In this document: in pieces, positions 1 through 8,076 of the stretch
How positions within the stretch are numbered: position 1 is the first letter of the stretch
Layout of the letters: each line of letters begins with the position of its first letter
DNA from: Varibaculum vaginae
GTDB lineage: Bacteria; Actinomycetota; Actinomycetes; Actinomycetales; Actinomycetaceae
NCBI RefSeq assembly: GCF_900604285.1
Contig: NZ_UWNY01000003.1
Location: 1 to 64,000, forward strand
Direction: 5' to 3'
Length of the DNA: 64,000 bases
Made by a program: the position numbers and the translations under genes
Notes under the pieces: generated by a model
Databases searched by the model: none
The model's input: only the letters and a program-made list of their open reading frames with translations
What the model was told of the DNA's origin: nothing

Positions 1-594
1 TTAAAAGGGCGTATAAATCAACAACCCGCCGACCACAAGGGGCAGCGGGCTTTAAACAAGGATGCTCACTTACAGGAGGCGGCGGCCCGGGAGGGGCAGC
101 ACTTTTACCGTGCATAGCTAGTTGGGCAACAAGTTGTTGCTCTGAAACCTTTCTGGAAAACACCACGCCGCGCTCATTTTTTGCTCGCCCCGGTGGTTTC
201 TTGCTCGCGGATTCTTCATCCTCGCCATCACCAGGATCATCACCCTTGTCAGGATTGGCCTTATCGGGCTCATTGCCACCGTGGACGCCGCCATAGCAAT
301 CACAGATGCCGCCGATGCCGCGATCCCGTCAATATTCACCGTGACTTTACCGGGATAATCCAGCAGCATGTTATAGATACGAGCAGCTGCCACTACGTCA
401 CCGCCAGGCGAATTCAACCAGATAGTGACCGGCTCAGACCCCGCGTTTAACTCGGAGGCAAAAACCGCTGGGGTTATGTCATCATCTAGCCATGATTCCT
501 CAGCAATAACCCCGTTAATACGCAAAACCCTTTCACCCCCATCACTGTCCGGGCTGGTTTCCTGTGGGGTTAGCCAGTTCCAAAAACGCTTCAT
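1..594 (-). pseudogene. Phage ClpP-like prohead protease, internally deleted and frameshifted
   Basis: The N-terminal half reads as a phage ClpP-family serine protease (head maturation protease). It has the WLNSPGGDV segment and the nucleophile region DGIAASAASVIAMA, followed by STVAMSP. Just after this the frame is lost. The original acidic C-terminal tail (NPDKGDDPGDGEDEE, then RGVVFSRKVSEQQLVAQLAM) continues in a different frame and stays open to the window edge. The central region with the catalytic His and Asp is missing, so this is an internal deletion with a frame change near position 270, and the protein cannot be active. A ribosome binding site (GAAAGG) is still present before the ATG at 594. 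It sits downstream of the portal gene, the normal phage order, so it belongs to the same prophage remnant. The capsid gene expected next would lie outside the window. Confidence 0.8.
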
Positions 595-627
595 ATGTTT
601 TCCTTTCGAATGTGGGAAGATTGATTA

Positions 628-1041
628 ATGAACTACAACAAGACACCCGCGCAGCAGTGGGATGGAGTGCGTGAGCTCCATGACCAACTCGCAGCCGGAA
701 ATCAGGGCTACAGATTGGTGCCCCCTAGCAAGAACAAAGACGGAGTCACGGCTCTCGGTTCGATCAACTACGCCGACTGGCTCTGGGAAGGGATCTGGGA
801 TGGCATCAACCTGTTAAAAAACCACCTCAACGGAGACTGGGAACCGTACTACCACGACTTGGACGACTTCCCAACCGAGACAATCCCACAGGCCAGCATT
901 GGTGAACTAACCGCGTGGTTTATCCTGTTTGGTAACCGCGAGCGCATCAATGAGGGTCTCATCTCCTCTGCGGTTGATGACGGCACGATTCTCGCCCTCT
1001 CCAAACGGTTCCTCGAGCTCGTCGACAGACCCACCTTCTAG
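628..1041 (+). CDS. DUF6508-family protein, moron-like insertion in phage block
   Basis: A 137-residue protein of unknown function. Its second half (SIGELTAWFILFGNRERI, then the pattern G-I-SAVDDGTILALSKR) resembles the C-terminal core of DUF6508 proteins, a small family common in actinobacteria and phages. No signal peptide or membrane segment is seen. GGGAAG lies about 10 nt before the ATG. It is on the plus strand, head-to-head with the ClpP-like gene. Its last 135 bases are antisense to the end of the portal gene, so the insertion appears to have supplied the present portal C-terminus. An isolated, oppositely oriented gene between phage structural genes is the typical position of a moron. 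Family assignment is from memory of the conserved pattern; function is unknown. Confidence 0.7.
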   Translation: MNYNKTPAQQWDGVRELHDQLAAGNQGYRLVPPSKNKDGVTALGSINYADWLWEGIWDGINLLKNHLNGDWEPYYHDLDDFPTETIPQASIGELTAWFILFGNRERINEGLISSAVDDGTILALSKRFLELVDRPTF

Positions 1042-2283
1042 CCCGATTCCCCTTGCGGCAGCGTAAGCACCGGCCATATCAAGCGGCAGCATGTTCCCAT
1101 TAACCAGGTAGAGATCCCCGCCGTCTGCCGCCTCGATCCGGTCAAGGTTTTCTAACTCGCGGATGTCGTTGGCGCTCATCCACCCGTTTTGGCGAGCCAC
1201 CGCATAGCCCTCCATCCGAGACTGATAATCGCCTCGCAGTAGGCCCTCGACATTGTACTTCACAAACAACTGCTGCTTTTCACGCGGGTTCAACAGAGTT
1301 TTCGTGATGGCTTGTTCCCAGCGAATCACCCACGGGTCAAGCGTGTACTTCACGAACTCTAAAGACTGCTGTTCAATATTGGAAAACGAGGATTTTTCCA
1401 GGTCACCAATCATGTGGGGCGGAATACGAAAAATACGGGCGATCTCATTGAGCTGAAACTTTCGTGTTTCTAAAAATTGTGCCTGCTCCGGGCTTACCGA
1501 GATCGGCGTGTACTTCATGCCCTCTTCAAGCACCGCAACTTTGTTGCCGTTACGAGCGCCACCAAACGTTGCCTGCCAAGACTCACGCACCCGAGAAGGA
1601 TCCTTGATCGTGCCAGGATGCTCTAACACACCGCCAGGAGCCGCACCATTAGCAAAAAACGACGCTCCGTAATCCTCGGTAGCCTGCGCGAGTCCGATAG
1701 CGTTTTTTGCCATCGCGATCGGGGAATAACCAACCAACCCATCAAAACCAAGACCTGGAACATGAAGCACATCATTAGGGGTAGGCCGAATGGTTTGGTA
1801 CTCTCCTGCGGGTTCGTCCCAGCTGGTTTGGTACTCGTAATACAAAGCCTTGCTGTCCAGATCCCTGCCTACGCTCATCCGATTCGGCTGCAAAGGATAC
1901 AGACCAATGACTTCGCCCAGTCCGTTGCGCACTACCTGAGCGAACGCATTACCCCACAACAACAAATGCGTCATCAAAGTTTCGCGGAACACGAAGCTCG
2001 TCATCTCAGGGTTAGGTTCATCGTGAAGCAGGCGGTACAAACCATGATCGATCGCTTTTTCTTTACCACCGCCGTCCTTATAGCGGTATACGTGCAGTGG
2101 TAGCCCGGCTATAGCTTCAGCCAGGATCCTCACGCACGAATACACGGCGGTCATTTGCATCGCGCTTCGCTCGGTCACCGGACGGCCAGAGGAAGTGGGG
2201 CCGAACAGGAACGAATACGACGAGCAAATCGTATGGTTCTCGGTTTGGCGGGTTTTGAGGCGCAGCCAGTTCAGAAATCCCAT
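907..2283 (-). CDS. Phage portal protein, HK97 family
   Basis: A 458-residue protein matching Caudoviricetes portal proteins of the HK97/lambda-type family (Phage_portal). Portals form the dodecameric DNA channel at one vertex of the prohead. Recognisable parts are the early MQMTAVYSCVRILAEAIAGLPLHVY segment (given here as a pattern around residues 42-66), LMTHLLLWGNAFA, the IFRIPPHMIGDL motif with SSFSNIEQQSLEFV, and LYLVNGNMLPL near the end. The length is normal. Residues after about 415 are encoded antisense to the DUF6508 gene and do not look like portal sequence, so the C-terminal tail was probably replaced by the insertion. It lies between terminase (2922) and the ClpP-like gene in the usual late-gene order, separated from both by plus-strand inserts. 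With terminase and protease broken it is unlikely to make virions. Confidence 0.88.
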   Translation of the reverse strand: MGFLNWLRLKTRQTENHTICSSYSFLFGPTSSGRPVTERSAMQMTAVYSCVRILAEAIAGLPLHVYRYKDGGGKEKAIDHGLYRLLHDEPNPEMTSFVFRETLMTHLLLWGNAFAQVVRNGLGEVIGLYPLQPNRMSVGRDLDSKALYYEYQTSWDEPAGEYQTIRPTPNDVLHVPGLGFDGLVGYSPIAMAKNAIGLAQATEDYGASFFANGAAPGGVLEHPGTIKDPSRVRESWQATFGGARNGNKVAVLEEGMKYTPISVSPEQAQFLETRKFQLNEIARIFRIPPHMIGDLEKSSFSNIEQQSLEFVKYTLDPWVIRWEQAITKTLLNPREKQQLFVKYNVEGLLRGDYQSRMEGYAVARQNGWMSANDIRELENLDRIEAADGGDLYLVNGNMLPLDMAGAYAAARGIGLEGGSVDELEEPFGEGENRAVINRRGDETLIDALAVTKQDKPRG

Positions 2284-2315
2284 GTGTCCTTCTACTTTCG
2301 ATTTAAACTGTTGGG

Positions 2316-2936
2316 GTGGATAAGGGGTTTCGGCAGGCGTGGCAGAGTGGCGAGTTGGTATTTCCCGCGGCTCCTTCGCAAACTGGCCAGCGGTGGTTTC
2401 TATGTACGCCGGTGAATCCAGCGAATAGTCGAGACCTTGTGTTTATTGGGATTAACCCATCGAGTGCGACGCGATTTGCTGCTCAGAAACTGGGTGGTGA
2501 TCCAACAACCGAAATGGTTCTGAAGTCTTTCCACCTCGGCGAAGATGGATCTCCGCTCGGCTGGCGTTCAATGACGATCCTGAACCTGCTCCCTTTGATT
2601 GGGCAGCCTCGTGATCTGCCTTGTTGGTATAGCGATACTGGCCGCCAGAAGATTCTGGATTCCATCGACATTACCCGTCAGATACTGAGAGTGATTCTCC
2701 CGAAATGCCACTGTGTTCATCTGATGTGGGGTACCCCCAATGACAAGAATTTCCCGTGGAAAAGCACAGTGCTCAAACAACTAATACCCGAGATCGACTT
2801 GCTTATTCCTGCCGATCACCAGGTTCAGGCGTACCTATCCAAGAGCGGACATCCACTGCATCCAGGGTTCGGCGGGCTTGCCCATTGGCGAGGCAAACAA
2901 CCCCACGACGCATACCACCTGCTACAACACCAGTAA
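2316..2936 (+). CDS. DUF1643-family protein, moron-like insertion
   Basis: A 206-residue soluble protein with the DUF1643 signature: an FIGINPSSA motif near residue 44, a GGDPTTEMV segment, a conserved ILNLLPL stretch, and later LMWGTPNDKN and SGHPLHP. DUF1643 proteins occur in phages and bacteria without a settled biochemical role; the fold is thought to be related to uracil-DNA glycosylase-like proteins, which is only an inference here. The GTG at 2316 is the likely start. It is on the plus strand between the minus-strand terminase and portal genes, and its end overlaps the terminase end by 15 nt. Like the DUF6508 gene nearby it looks like an accessory cargo gene. The frame is intact even though neighbouring phage genes are broken. 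Confidence 0.75.
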   Translation: MDKGFRQAWQSGELVFPAAPSQTGQRWFLCTPVNPANSRDLVFIGINPSSATRFAAQKLGGDPTTEMVLKSFHLGEDGSPLGWRSMTILNLLPLIGQPRDLPCWYSDTGRQKILDSIDITRQILRVILPKCHCVHLMWGTPNDKNFPWKSTVLKQLIPEIDLLIPADHQVQAYLSKSGHPLHPGFGGLAHWRGKQPHDAYHLLQHQ

Positions 2937-3708
2937 CCCGCGCTGATCGTAGACCGATCCTGTTGATGTTCCTGTGCCGCAGCGGATGGCCCGGTCGAGA
3001 GCCATGATGGTGGCTACTACGCCGTCAATCTTCTCCGTAGACTTCTGCTTATCCGGCTTAATGTTGCCTGCCGGGTCGGTGCGCACGTGAATGTTATCGA
3101 CCATCCAGGCCAGCACCGGGTGCCCACCATGGGTCAGCTTGCCTTCCAACGCCAGCTTCATCAGTTCCTTGGATGGTGGGGACATGTCTTTAAAACCTTG
3201 CCCGAAAGGCACCACCGTGAAACCAGCATCCTCAAGGTTTTGGCTCATTTGGACCGCACCCCACCGGTCGAAAGCGATCTCTCGGATATTAAACCGGGTG
3301 CCAAGATCCTCAATGAACTTCTCGATATACCCGTAGTGCACCACGTTGCCCTCGGTCGTCTCCAGGAATCCTTGACTGTTCCACAGGTCGTCGGGGACGT
3401 GATCGCGGGCTACCCTAAGTTTCAGGTTGTCTTCGGGAATCCAAAACCAGGGCGCGACCGTGTATTTGTCATCGTCCCCGTAGGGTGGGAATACGAGAAC
3501 AAAAGCAGTGATATCGGTGGTGGATGCCAGGTCCAGCCCGCCGTAACAAACCCGGCCTTCTAACTCATCCAAGTGGACTGGACCATCGTTCTTGTTCCAG
3601 GTATTCATAGGCATCCACCGCACAGACTGTTTGACCCACTGGTTCAAACGCAACTGTCTGAAAGTGTTTTCCTCAGCTGAATTCTGTCGAGCACTATTAC
3701 AAGCGTCC
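2922..3708 (-). pseudogene. Phage large terminase, C-terminal nuclease part only
   Basis: About 260 residues correspond to the C-terminal half of a large terminase (TerL): the linker ENTFRQLRLNQWVKQSVRWMPM, the nuclease entry CYGGLDLASTTDITAFV with its conserved Asp, then EIAFDRWGAVQMSQNLEDAG, FGQGFKDMSPPSKELMKL and AGNIKPDKQKSTEKIDG. The N-terminal ATPase with Walker A and B is absent. The similarity stops at about 3708, exactly where a 152-bp repeat begins, so the ATG at 3710 is an accident of truncation. TerL cuts and packages phage DNA; this fragment could at most be an isolated nuclease domain. It is upstream of the portal gene in normal phage order. Confidence 0.85.
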
Positions 3709-3860
3709 ACTTAGACGTCGGATTTGATAAGTACCCTTTTGCGTTAGCGAGTATCGCTTAGGGGGGGGGAAATCGTTTGCGTTAGCGGGTTTGGGTTTTG
3801 CGTTACCCAGTATCGTGTTTTTCCTGTTCGGATAGGATTTTGGGGTTTAACTCGCTAATG
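3709..3860. repeat. 152-bp dispersed repeat, copy 1
   Basis: This stretch is nearly identical to 7836-7989. It begins ACTTAGACGTCGGATTTG and contains iteron-like units: GCGTTAGCGAGTATCGC (3741), GCGTTAGCGGGT (about 3779) and GCGTTACCCAGTATCG (about 3800). It ends with an inverted unit, AACTCGCTAA (3849-3858). A run of nine G residues separates the first two units. Both copies directly adjoin a broken terminase 3' fragment. No ORF is seen. It could be a small non-autonomous element, a recombination site, or a phage regulatory region that was duplicated. Confidence 0.8.
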
Positions 3861-3947
3861 GAGATGAAACATGTGCCTATCTGGCCCGGCGCTAACGGTG
3901 GGGCAGTGGTGTTGGTTCTAGGTTAGTAAACTTAGAACGATATTGAG

Positions 3948-4391
3948 TTATTTCCCCTTCTCCTTTTGAAACCCAATCGCTAACTGACCTTTTTCTGGAA
4001 TGGATTTACAGTTAAGTTTTGTATCCTCGGAAACGGCGCGGTCAAACTCCGCTACCAGGAATAATGCGGCTCCGGAACTTGATGGAAGATTGAAATGTGA
4101 ATCATGGTCGCTAAAGCTATCGCTGCCGAGTTTGCATTGAGTGAAGTCATAACCGGTCTCGAGTAAGTCACGAGAAGCGAAAAGGTAAAGAGGTTCCTTA
4201 TTTGCATATGTAGTGTCAAGCTGGTCGCCGCTCTTTAACTCGTCGTATACCCAGGAAGAATTTATCGCAAATTCTTCCTGCTCAGAATCAATTTTTTTAT
4301 CAAGGAGAACAAAAATAGCAACGATTATTAAAGTGAGCAATAACACGCCTGCAATAAGTGCCACTATCCGTATGGACGTATTTTTTGCCAT
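3948..4391 (-). CDS. Hypothetical single-pass membrane protein
   Basis: A 147-residue protein with a short basic N-terminus, one strong membrane segment (about residues 8-30, IRIVALIAGVLLLTLIIVAIFVLL), and an extracellular-type domain that is acidic, serine-rich and has two cysteines (in FTQCKLG and KLNCKSI) that could form a disulfide. AGGAG lies about 10 nt before the ATG, supporting the start. The predicted topology is N-in, with the domain outside. The sequence is more AT-rich than the core genes. It lies between the phage remnant and pckG, inside the segment bounded by the two 152-bp repeats. I do not recognise a family. Confidence 0.6.
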   Translation of the reverse strand: MAKNTSIRIVALIAGVLLLTLIIVAIFVLLDKKIDSEQEEFAINSSWVYDELKSGDQLDTTYANKEPLYLFASRDLLETGYDFTQCKLGSDSFSDHDSHFNLPSSSGAALFLVAEFDRAVSEDTKLNCKSIPEKGQLAIGFQKEKGK

Positions 4392-4409
4392 GATTCAACG
4401 CTCCTAACG

Positions 4410-5150
4410 TGTTGCCCTCTATGTATTGAGATGCTCAAAGTTTAGTAAATCGAGGCGTAAAAAATAAATACCCAGACATAAAGAGTTAACAATTAGTTTT
4501 CTGCGATAAAAGTATTGTCCCATCGTAAAAATTGCCTGATTGCACGTTAGTTAGGAATAAGGGTATACCCTTCTGCGAGTGTAACCTTCGCGCTGGCAGC
4601 TGTGTGGTCGATCAGGGTGTTCCATTGACAGGATTGGAAGTGCTCGATGGGTTTGTTAGCTAGCTGGGTTGCGGGGCGGATAAACCAATATCTAGCATTC
4701 GCAGATAGATAGCCGTAAGTTGCTTGTGGTAGCCTCATGTCAATCGTTTAGCCCGCTGTTACCTTTGGTTGCAGGCGGGCTGGATTTCTTTCTGCCAGTA
4801 AGGGAATGCGGATGGCTGTTCGGAACCCGCCCGCAAACATTGATTAGCAGATTGAATTTTTGGGTGTTAACCCGGTAGTAGCCCGTAGACTGAAAATGAA
4901 ACGAGAAAAGAGCCTAGCAGCGCTTACGTCTGCTAGAGCCCTCTTAGACGTGGTGGGAGACTTGGTTTCCAATCCGCGCGAGCGGTGGCGGTCTATAAAC
5001 TCTTTCAGTTTGGCGTGAACGCGTTGCATGGTTCCTCCGCGCGCGTGTCGGAGTGGAAGCGGGAGATGGTGGTAGAAAGCTTACTAAGGGTTATTCCTGT
5101 GCAACACCGTATATCTTCCAGGCGGGACTTAAATCCAAATTCGTCTCAAA
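4410..5150. other. Gene-poor stretch upstream of pckG
   Basis: About 740 bases without a convincing gene. Short ORFs at 4547-4738 and 4844-5029 (minus) have no good ribosome binding site and no recognisable family. Two hairpins are visible: AGCCCGC (4750) with GCGGGCT (4775) followed by a T-rich stretch, and CTAGCAG with CTGCTAG around 4913-4935. The region has the look of decayed DNA next to the prophage remnant. Confidence 0.5.
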
Positions 5151-5152
5151 AG

Positions 5153-5190
5153 TTTCGGGTATACTAAATTTAATGTTCCGATACCCGAAA
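5153..5190. promoter_or_regulatory. Perfect 10-bp inverted repeat upstream of pckG
   Basis: TTTCGGGTAT at 5153-5162 is mirrored exactly by ATACCCGAAA at 5181-5190 across an 18-nt AT-rich spacer, ending just before the pckG ribosome binding site. The arms are centred about 28 bp apart, close to three helical turns, which suits a dimeric repressor or two half-sites. It could alternatively fold as an RNA hairpin that closes just before the Shine-Dalgarno sequence. pckG is commonly carbon-source controlled in actinobacteria, so a regulatory role is a reasonable inference; the regulator is not identified. Confidence 0.6.
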
Positions 5191-5207
5191 TTTTAGGAGT
5201 AATGAAT

Positions 5208-7055
5208 ATGGATAACATTGACAAGATCCTCAGCGATGCGGGGCTGGAAAATCCCGCAGTAGCTGAGTATGTAGCGCACTGGGCCGGAATTACCGAACCC
5301 GCTGCGATCGAAGTTATTTCCGCAAAGGATGACGACCGGCTCATCGCCGAAGGCTTAGCCACTGGTGAAATTGCGTCTGCGGGCGATGGACTCTACTACT
5401 CCCGCTCCTACTACAAGGATACTGCGCGCAGCGAGGAACGCACCGTCGTCGCCACCCATAATCCGCAAGAAGCCGGAATCTACAACAACTGGCACGACGC
5501 CACGGAAGTAACTGCCCGGCAGCTGGAAAGTATGAAGGGCGCCTCCCGAGGTAAAACAATGTATGTGGTGCCCTACCTGATGGCACCGCCGAAATCACCG
5601 CTAGAAAAGTGGGCTCGTGGGGTGGAACTTACCGACAACCTCACCGTGGTTCTTCATATGATCCGCATGGCTCGGGTTGGCGTAGAATACTTGAACAATT
5701 TGGAAAATCCGGAAGAATTCGTGCACGCAGTGCACGTGACCGGCGACCTGGAGAACCTGGGGCAGGGCACCGATAAGGATAAGCGCCTGTTTGCCACGGT
5801 GGCAGACGAACGCACAATTTTGCACTTTGGTTCCTCCTACGGCGGCAACGCGCTGCTCGGAAAGATTGCCCACGGTCTGCGCCAAGCTTCTTACGACGGC
5901 TGGGCTTCCGGGGAATTCCTTTCCGAACAGTTCATGTTGATCGGGATTAAGGATAAGCTCAAGGGGCGCACCTACTACGTGTGTGGCGGTTTCCCCTCAG
6001 CTTCCGGTAAAACCAACCTCGCGATGATGCTAGCCCCGGATGCCTTGGGCGACCGCTACGAAGTTTACTTCTACGGCGATGACATCGTGTGGCTTCACGT
6101 TGGCGAAGACGGCAAGATTTACGGCATGAATCCCGAATACGGCGCGTTCGGAGTGGCAAAGGACACCAACTGGAAGTCTAATCCCACCGCCATGGCCTCC
6201 ATCAAGGAAGGCTCTAAGACGCTCTTCACCAACGTCGCTTACAATCCCGAAACCCAAGAGCTGTGGTGGGAAGGTAAGACCCCGGATTACCCCGAAGATG
6301 TTACTGGCTGGCTGGATTGGAAGGGCGAAAAGATTTCCGACCGCCCGGCCGATCGGCAGCGCTCCGAGGCCAAGGGCGACGAGTGGGCACACCCCAATTC
6401 CCGCTTCACCACGTCTTTGGCTAACGTGCCCAACGTGGCTCCCGACTACGAAGAGCCGCAGGGAGTGCCAATCGACGCCATCATCTTTGGCGGGCGAGTA
6501 AAGGACAGGGAGCCGCTTATCCGGGCAATCACCGACCTAGCCGAGGGTGTTTACGACGGTTTGACTCTGGGAGCCCAGGCCACTTTCGCGGCCGAGGGTA
6601 AGGAGGGAGTACTGCGTTACGATCCGATGTCGATGCGCCCCTTCATGTCCTACCCTGAAGGGGACTACGCGGCCCACTGGTTGAAGATAATTGGTTCCGC
6701 GAAGGAACAGCCCATTTTTGCGCACGTGAACTGGTTCCAGCGCGATCCGGAAGACGGCCACTTCCTCTGGCCTGGCTACCGTGACAACTTGCGGGCGCTG
6801 CTTTGGCTGCTAGATATTAAGGAAGGACGCGCTGAGGGCGTGCAAACGCCGGTAGGTATTTTGCCGAAAAAAGAAGAGTTGAATCTGGATGGTTTCGAAG
6901 GTGACGACGCAGATTTGGATAAGCTACTCTCCATTGACGCCGAACTGTGGAAGAAAGAGATGGGCTACCGCCGCGAACATCTTGCACAGTTCAAGAATCT
7001 ACCTGAACCAATCTGGGCTGCGCATGAGCGTATAGAGCAGGCGCTTAACGCCTAA
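5208..7055 (+). CDS. pckG: Phosphoenolpyruvate carboxykinase (GTP)
   Basis: A 615-residue GTP-dependent PEPCK, which interconverts oxaloacetate and phosphoenolpyruvate at the start of gluconeogenesis or, in fermenters, fixes CO2 toward succinate. Visible signatures: ARSEERTVV near the N-terminus; SSYGGNALLGK; the reactive cysteine and kinase-1a loop CGGFPSASGKTNLA (Cys about residue 259); kinase-2 GDDIVWL; GAFGVAKDTNWKSNP; and FGGRVKDREPL. The length is normal for the GTP class. Two in-frame ATGs exist (5202 and 5208). TAGGAG at 5194 sits only 2 nt from the first but 8 nt from the second, so 5208 is preferred. It appears monocistronic, with a palindrome upstream and a hairpin downstream. It lies between the two 152-bp repeats but has normal core-gene composition. 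Confidence 0.95.
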   Translation: MDNIDKILSDAGLENPAVAEYVAHWAGITEPAAIEVISAKDDDRLIAEGLATGEIASAGDGLYYSRSYYKDTARSEERTVVATHNPQEAGIYNNWHDATEVTARQLESMKGASRGKTMYVVPYLMAPPKSPLEKWARGVELTDNLTVVLHMIRMARVGVEYLNNLENPEEFVHAVHVTGDLENLGQGTDKDKRLFATVADERTILHFGSSYGGNALLGKIAHGLRQASYDGWASGEFLSEQFMLIGIKDKLKGRTYYVCGGFPSASGKTNLAMMLAPDALGDRYEVYFYGDDIVWLHVGEDGKIYGMNPEYGAFGVAKDTNWKSNPTAMASIKEGSKTLFTNVAYNPETQELWWEGKTPDYPEDVTGWLDWKGEKISDRPADRQRSEAKGDEWAHPNSRFTTSLANVPNVAPDYEEPQGVPIDAIIFGGRVKDREPLIRAITDLAEGVYDGLTLGAQATFAAEGKEGVLRYDPMSMRPFMSYPEGDYAAHWLKIIGSAKEQPIFAHVNWFQRDPEDGHFLWPGYRDNLRALLWLLDIKEGRAEGVQTPVGILPKKEELNLDGFEGDDADLDKLLSIDAELWKKEMGYRREHLAQFKNLPEPIWAAHERIEQALNA

Positions 7056-7098
7056 TCGGTCACCTGGTTTTGCATTAGTGACGGGGGGATTTCCTCCA

Positions 7099-7149
7099 GG
7101 CGGGTTAATTCCAGCGGGTAGCTATGGCTCCTGCTAGAGTTAACCCGCC
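7099..7149 (+). terminator. Hairpin after pckG
   Basis: GGCGGGTTAA (7099-7108) pairs perfectly with TTAACCCGCC (7140-7149), followed by ACTTTT. The loop is about 31 nt and contains a smaller AGC/GCT pairing. The position 44 nt after the pckG stop suits a transcription terminator, although the loop is longer than usual and the T run is short. Confidence 0.45.
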
Positions 7150-7560
7150 ACTTTTATCGCATGTATCGCACCGTATCAGCCCGTAGTATTCTCCGAGCCG
7201 TCGTCCTGATGTGGTCGTATTTTCTGAATCACTAGGTCTTGGACAAATATTAAGTCTTGGCGGGCTAAAGTCATCCGCTTTCAGGGTAAGCCCGAAACCG
7301 TACACAATCTTATCTCGTATTAAGGTGTTGGCGTAACGTTTAAGCACGATCGTTTCAAACGAATCATCATCCCAAGGCTACGGATCTGTCAGAGCGCTGC
7401 CCAGAGCAATGCTGAAGTCTTCAAACCTAAACTCGTGTAAGAATGTGTTGATGAGCGCAAAGTTGTAAGTGATGACGTTTCTTCCGCTTCAATTTTCATT
7501 GCGCCCATGCTGATCTTTTCAACGAATCCGCGCTGATTTACGGGGTAGCTTATTCACTGC
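7105..7560 (-). pseudogene. Unidentified decayed ORF
   Basis: Read on the minus strand, a coding-like sequence can be followed through two disruptions. An opening frame (NQRGFVEKISMGAMKIEAEE) gives way by an apparent frameshift to VITYNFALINTFLHEF and FEDFSIALGSALTDP, then an in-frame TAG, then PWDDDSFETIVLKRYANTLI to a stop at 7105. I do not recognise the family. It is directly downstream of the second terminase remnant on the same strand, so it may be part of the same phage-derived debris. The assignment is tentative and rests on continuity of protein-like sequence. Confidence 0.3.
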
Positions 7561-7631
7561 TGGCAGTAATAGCTAACCAGATTGGCAGCTTTATTCACTC
7601 AAAACCTCATAGCATCAGCAGTCTCCGTGAA

Positions 7632-7835
7632 TCATAAACTGAGCTCGCCTCTGAGGGTGCCGCATCTTATTGCCCCATCCAACGCCACGATGGTGGCGAC
7701 TACTCCGTTGATTTTCTCGGTGGATTTTTGTTTGTCAGGCTCGATATTCCCCGCAACTGGTATACGCAGATAGATATTACTTAGCCTGATGTTTGCGCGC
7801 ACGTATTGGTTATCGAATCCGATGCCTAGGCCTCA
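7632..7835 (-). pseudogene. Second large-terminase 3' remnant
   Basis: The minus-strand translation includes AGNIEPDKQKSTEKINGVVA followed by TIVALDGAIRCGT and a stop at 7632. The terminase at 2922-3708 has AGNIKPDKQKSTEKIDGVVA and TIMALDRAIRCGT at the corresponding place, so this is a divergent second copy of the terminase C-terminus. The frame is open from the repeat edge at 7835 (FDNQYVRANIRLSNIYLR), but only about 45 residues are clearly terminase. The gene is too short to function. It adjoins the second 152-bp repeat, as the first terminase fragment adjoins the first. Confidence 0.75.
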
Positions 7836-7989
7836 ACTTAGACGTCGGATTTGATAAGTACCCTTTTGCGTTAGCGAGTATCGCTTAGAGGGGCGAAAAA
7901 TCGTTTGCGTTAACGTGTTTGGGTTTTGCGTTACCCAGTATCGTGTTTTCCCTGTTCGGATAGGATTTTGGGGTTTAACTCGCTAACGG
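7836..7989. repeat. 152-bp dispersed repeat, copy 2
   Basis: Same orientation as and nearly identical to 3709-3860, including ACTTAGACGTCGG, GCGTTAGCGAGTATCGC, GCGTTACCCAGTATCG, the CTGTTCGGATAGGATTTTGG block, and the closing AACTCGCTAACGG. Differences include GCGTTAACGTGT in place of GCGTTAGCGGGT and a shorter G run. The GTTAGCGAGT at the left and its inverse ACTCGCTAAC at the right form an inverted pair about 115 bp apart. No coding capacity is seen. Confidence 0.8.
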
Positions 7990-8076
7990 ATGGCAGGTGG
8001 CGTTCGCTCCCGTGCTTGCTATGGTGGTTCTATTTCTATTTTTGAATCGGATCTATTTGCGCCCCGTGTTTGGCTT

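Noticed and set aside
4547-5029. Two short minus-strand ORFs upstream of pckG
   Set aside because: No ribosome binding site, no family resemblance, and no neighbours to support them.
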